From assembly GCF_018866305.1 (NCBI RefSeq), contig NZ_CP076456.1, forward strand, positions 620,001 to 684,000: a DNA stretch of 64,000 nt, given 5' to 3'. This stretch comes from Arthrobacter sunyaminii. GTDB lineage: Bacteria > Actinomycetota > Actinomycetes > Actinomycetales > Micrococcaceae. This document shows, in pieces, positions 62,759 through 64,000 of this stretch; positions within the stretch are counted from its first letter, which is position 1; each line of letters starts with the position of its first letter. The translations under genes were made by a program, and so were the position numbers. The notes under the pieces were generated by a model. That model searched no databases and was not told the DNA's origin. It worked only from the letters and a program-made list of their open reading frames with translations.

Positions 62759-64000
62759 ATGCGCAACGGACTCGCTGAACGGCTCGCCACTTCCGGCGCC
62801 CGCTTCACCTCCCTGAAACTCAGCTCCAAGCTCGCCCTGGGGTTCCTGGTCCTGGTGGCGTTCATCGCCGTCACCGGGCCTATGCTTGCCCCCTTCGGCG
62901 AGAACGAATCCAGTGCCCCGGTGCTTCCTCCCGGCGGAGAGCACCTGATGGGCACCGACGGAAACAGCTACGACGTGTTTTCCCGGCTGCTGTACGGTGC
63001 CCGGGTGTCGGCCGCGATCGGCCTCGGGTCAGTGCTTGTGGCCGTGGTCCTGGGCGCCGTCCTCGGAGCCCTGGCCGCGACCTCCCGGAAAGCGGTCAAC
63101 GAAGGCATCATGCGGGTCCTGGACATCATGATGGCGTTCCCCGGCATCGCTCTGGCCGCCGCACTGCTCTTCGCGCTCAAGGACTATTCGGTCGCCCTCT
63201 TCGGGTCCACCGTTCCGGTGATCATCTTCGCCATCGCCATTGTCTACACGCCGCAGCTGGCCCGGGTGGTCCGTGCCAACGTGCTGGCCCAGTACGGGGA
63301 GGACTATGTCCGCGCCGAACGCGTGATCGGCGCCGGCCGCCTGTTCATCCTGACCAGGCACGTGGTGCGCAACACCGCGGCTCCCGTGCTCGTCTTTGCC
63401 ACGGTGATGGTGGCTGACGCCATCATCCTCGAGGCATCGCTGTCCTTCCTCGGCGCCGGCGTCCAGCCGCCGTCCGCTTCCTGGGGCAACGTGATGGCCG
63501 ACGGCCGCAACGTGGTCTTCAGCGGCGCCTGGTGGCCGACGACGTTTGGCGGCATCGCCATCCTGCTCACCGTCCTGGCCCTGAACATCCTGGCCGAGGG
63601 CCTCACCGACGCCATGGTCAACCCGCGTCCGCGCCGGGCCGCACCGGTGAAGGAAGTCCTGTTGAAGGACAGCACAGCGAAGGACAGCACAGTGAAGGTC
63701 GCCACTGCCGCAGCCGCTGTTCCCTCCGCCGTCGTTCCCGCGCCTGCCGCCGCCGTCGTAACCCCGTCCGCGGATACCGAAGGAACCGTGGTGGAGGAAA
63801 CCACAGCCGGAACCCTCATCAACCAGCCCGGTTCGCTGGCCGCCCTGGCCGAGGAACTGCAGCTGCTCGCCGCCGTGGAGAACCGCCGAACCGACCGGCT
63901 GCCCGCCGTCGGCACCGACGCGCCGGTGATCCTCGAGGTGAAGGACCTGTCCATCCGCTTCCCGGGCCGCTACGGCGACACCGCCATTGTGGACCGGGTC
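62759..64000 (+). CDS. ABC transporter permease-ATPase fusion (DppC-DppD type), 3' end outside the window
   Basis: The frame is open to the last base (414 codons). Residues 1 to about 290 are a DppC-type permease: N-terminal LGFLVLVAFIAVTGPMLAPF, HLMGTDGNSYDVFSRLLYGA, coupling loop EDYVRAERVIGAGRLFILTR and LEASLSFLGAGVQPPSASWG. Then comes an Ala/Pro/Val-rich linker of about 100 residues with KDSTAKDSTVK. It ends with VILEVKDLSIRFPGRYGDTA, the opening strand of an ABC ATPase. No stop separates the two, so this is one fused gene. Similar permease/ATP-binding fusions occur in actinobacterial peptide transporters. Confidence 0.9.
   Translation, partial: MRNGLAERLATSGARFTSLKLSSKLALGFLVLVAFIAVTGPMLAPFGENESSAPVLPPGGEHLMGTDGNSYDVFSRLLYGARVSAAIGLGSVLVAVVLGAVLGALAATSRKAVNEGIMRVLDIMMAFPGIALAAALLFALKDYSVALFGSTVPVIIFAIAIVYTPQLARVVRANVLAQYGEDYVRAERVIGAGRLFILTRHVVRNTAAPVLVFATVMVADAIILEASLSFLGAGVQPPSASWGNVMADGRNVVFSGAWWPTTFGGIAILLTVLALNILAEGLTDAMVNPRPRRAAPVKEVLLKDSTAKDSTVKVATAAAAVPSAVVPAPAAAVVTPSADTEGTVVEETTAGTLINQPGSLAALAEELQLLAAVENRRTDRLPAVGTDAPVILEVKDLSIRFPGRYGDTAIVDRV

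Overview
The window is from a high-GC actinobacterium of the Arthrobacter group (Micrococcaceae). The 16S rRNA reads like an Arthrobacter sequence, the 23S carries the long helix insertion of high-GC Gram-positives, and the gene families (LAL-type LuxR regulator, DUF222/13E12-HNH protein, class C sortase pilus, coenzyme F420 enzymes) fit. Assignment below genus-group level is not supported by what I can see. There is no transposase, integrase, CRISPR array or tRNA gene.

Layout. 1-8 kb: end of tex, a HAD phosphatase, a Vsr-type endonuclease, an asparaginase, small proteins, an FAD dehydrogenase and an AAA+ ATPase. 8-16 kb: a sortase-assembled pilus locus (tip/minor pilin, major pilin, class C sortase) with a divergent LAL regulator whose P-loop is degenerate. 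16-21 kb: ribonucleoside use, with ribokinase, a nucleoside hydrolase and two nearly identical MFS transporters. 21-26 kb: an FMN reductase and a small catabolic-looking group (hydroxyacid dehydrogenase, cyclase, ThDP enzyme, MarR). 26-38 kb: a Cys-rich small protein, a SWIM-SNF2 helicase, a DUF222-HNH protein, PPK2, a secreted subtilase with SLH-like repeats, a secreted nuclease-like lipoprotein and a GH15 hydrolase.

38.5-50.8 kb is the most interesting block. An F420-dependent glucose-6-phosphate-dehydrogenase-like LLM enzyme and cofE (the gamma-glutamyl ligase that finishes F420) converge on a three-gene ABC transporter of the type proposed to import F420-0. Directly beyond lies a reductive pyrimidine degradation operon: beta-ureidopropionase, dihydropyrimidinase, a second LLM/F420-class oxidoreductase and a four-gene ABC transporter. 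No classical dihydropyrimidine dehydrogenase is present here. Together they suggest cofactor salvage placed next to a pyrimidine pathway that may use that cofactor.

50.8-57.1 kb is a complete rrn operon (16S-23S-5S, no spacer tRNA) with two promoters, processing stems and a double terminator. 57.1-64 kb holds nagA-nagB-GntR (amino-sugar catabolism), divergent from an oligopeptide-type ABC transporter whose last visible gene is a permease-ATPase fusion running off the window. Signals were read by eye; family assignments come from recognised motifs, not from database searches.
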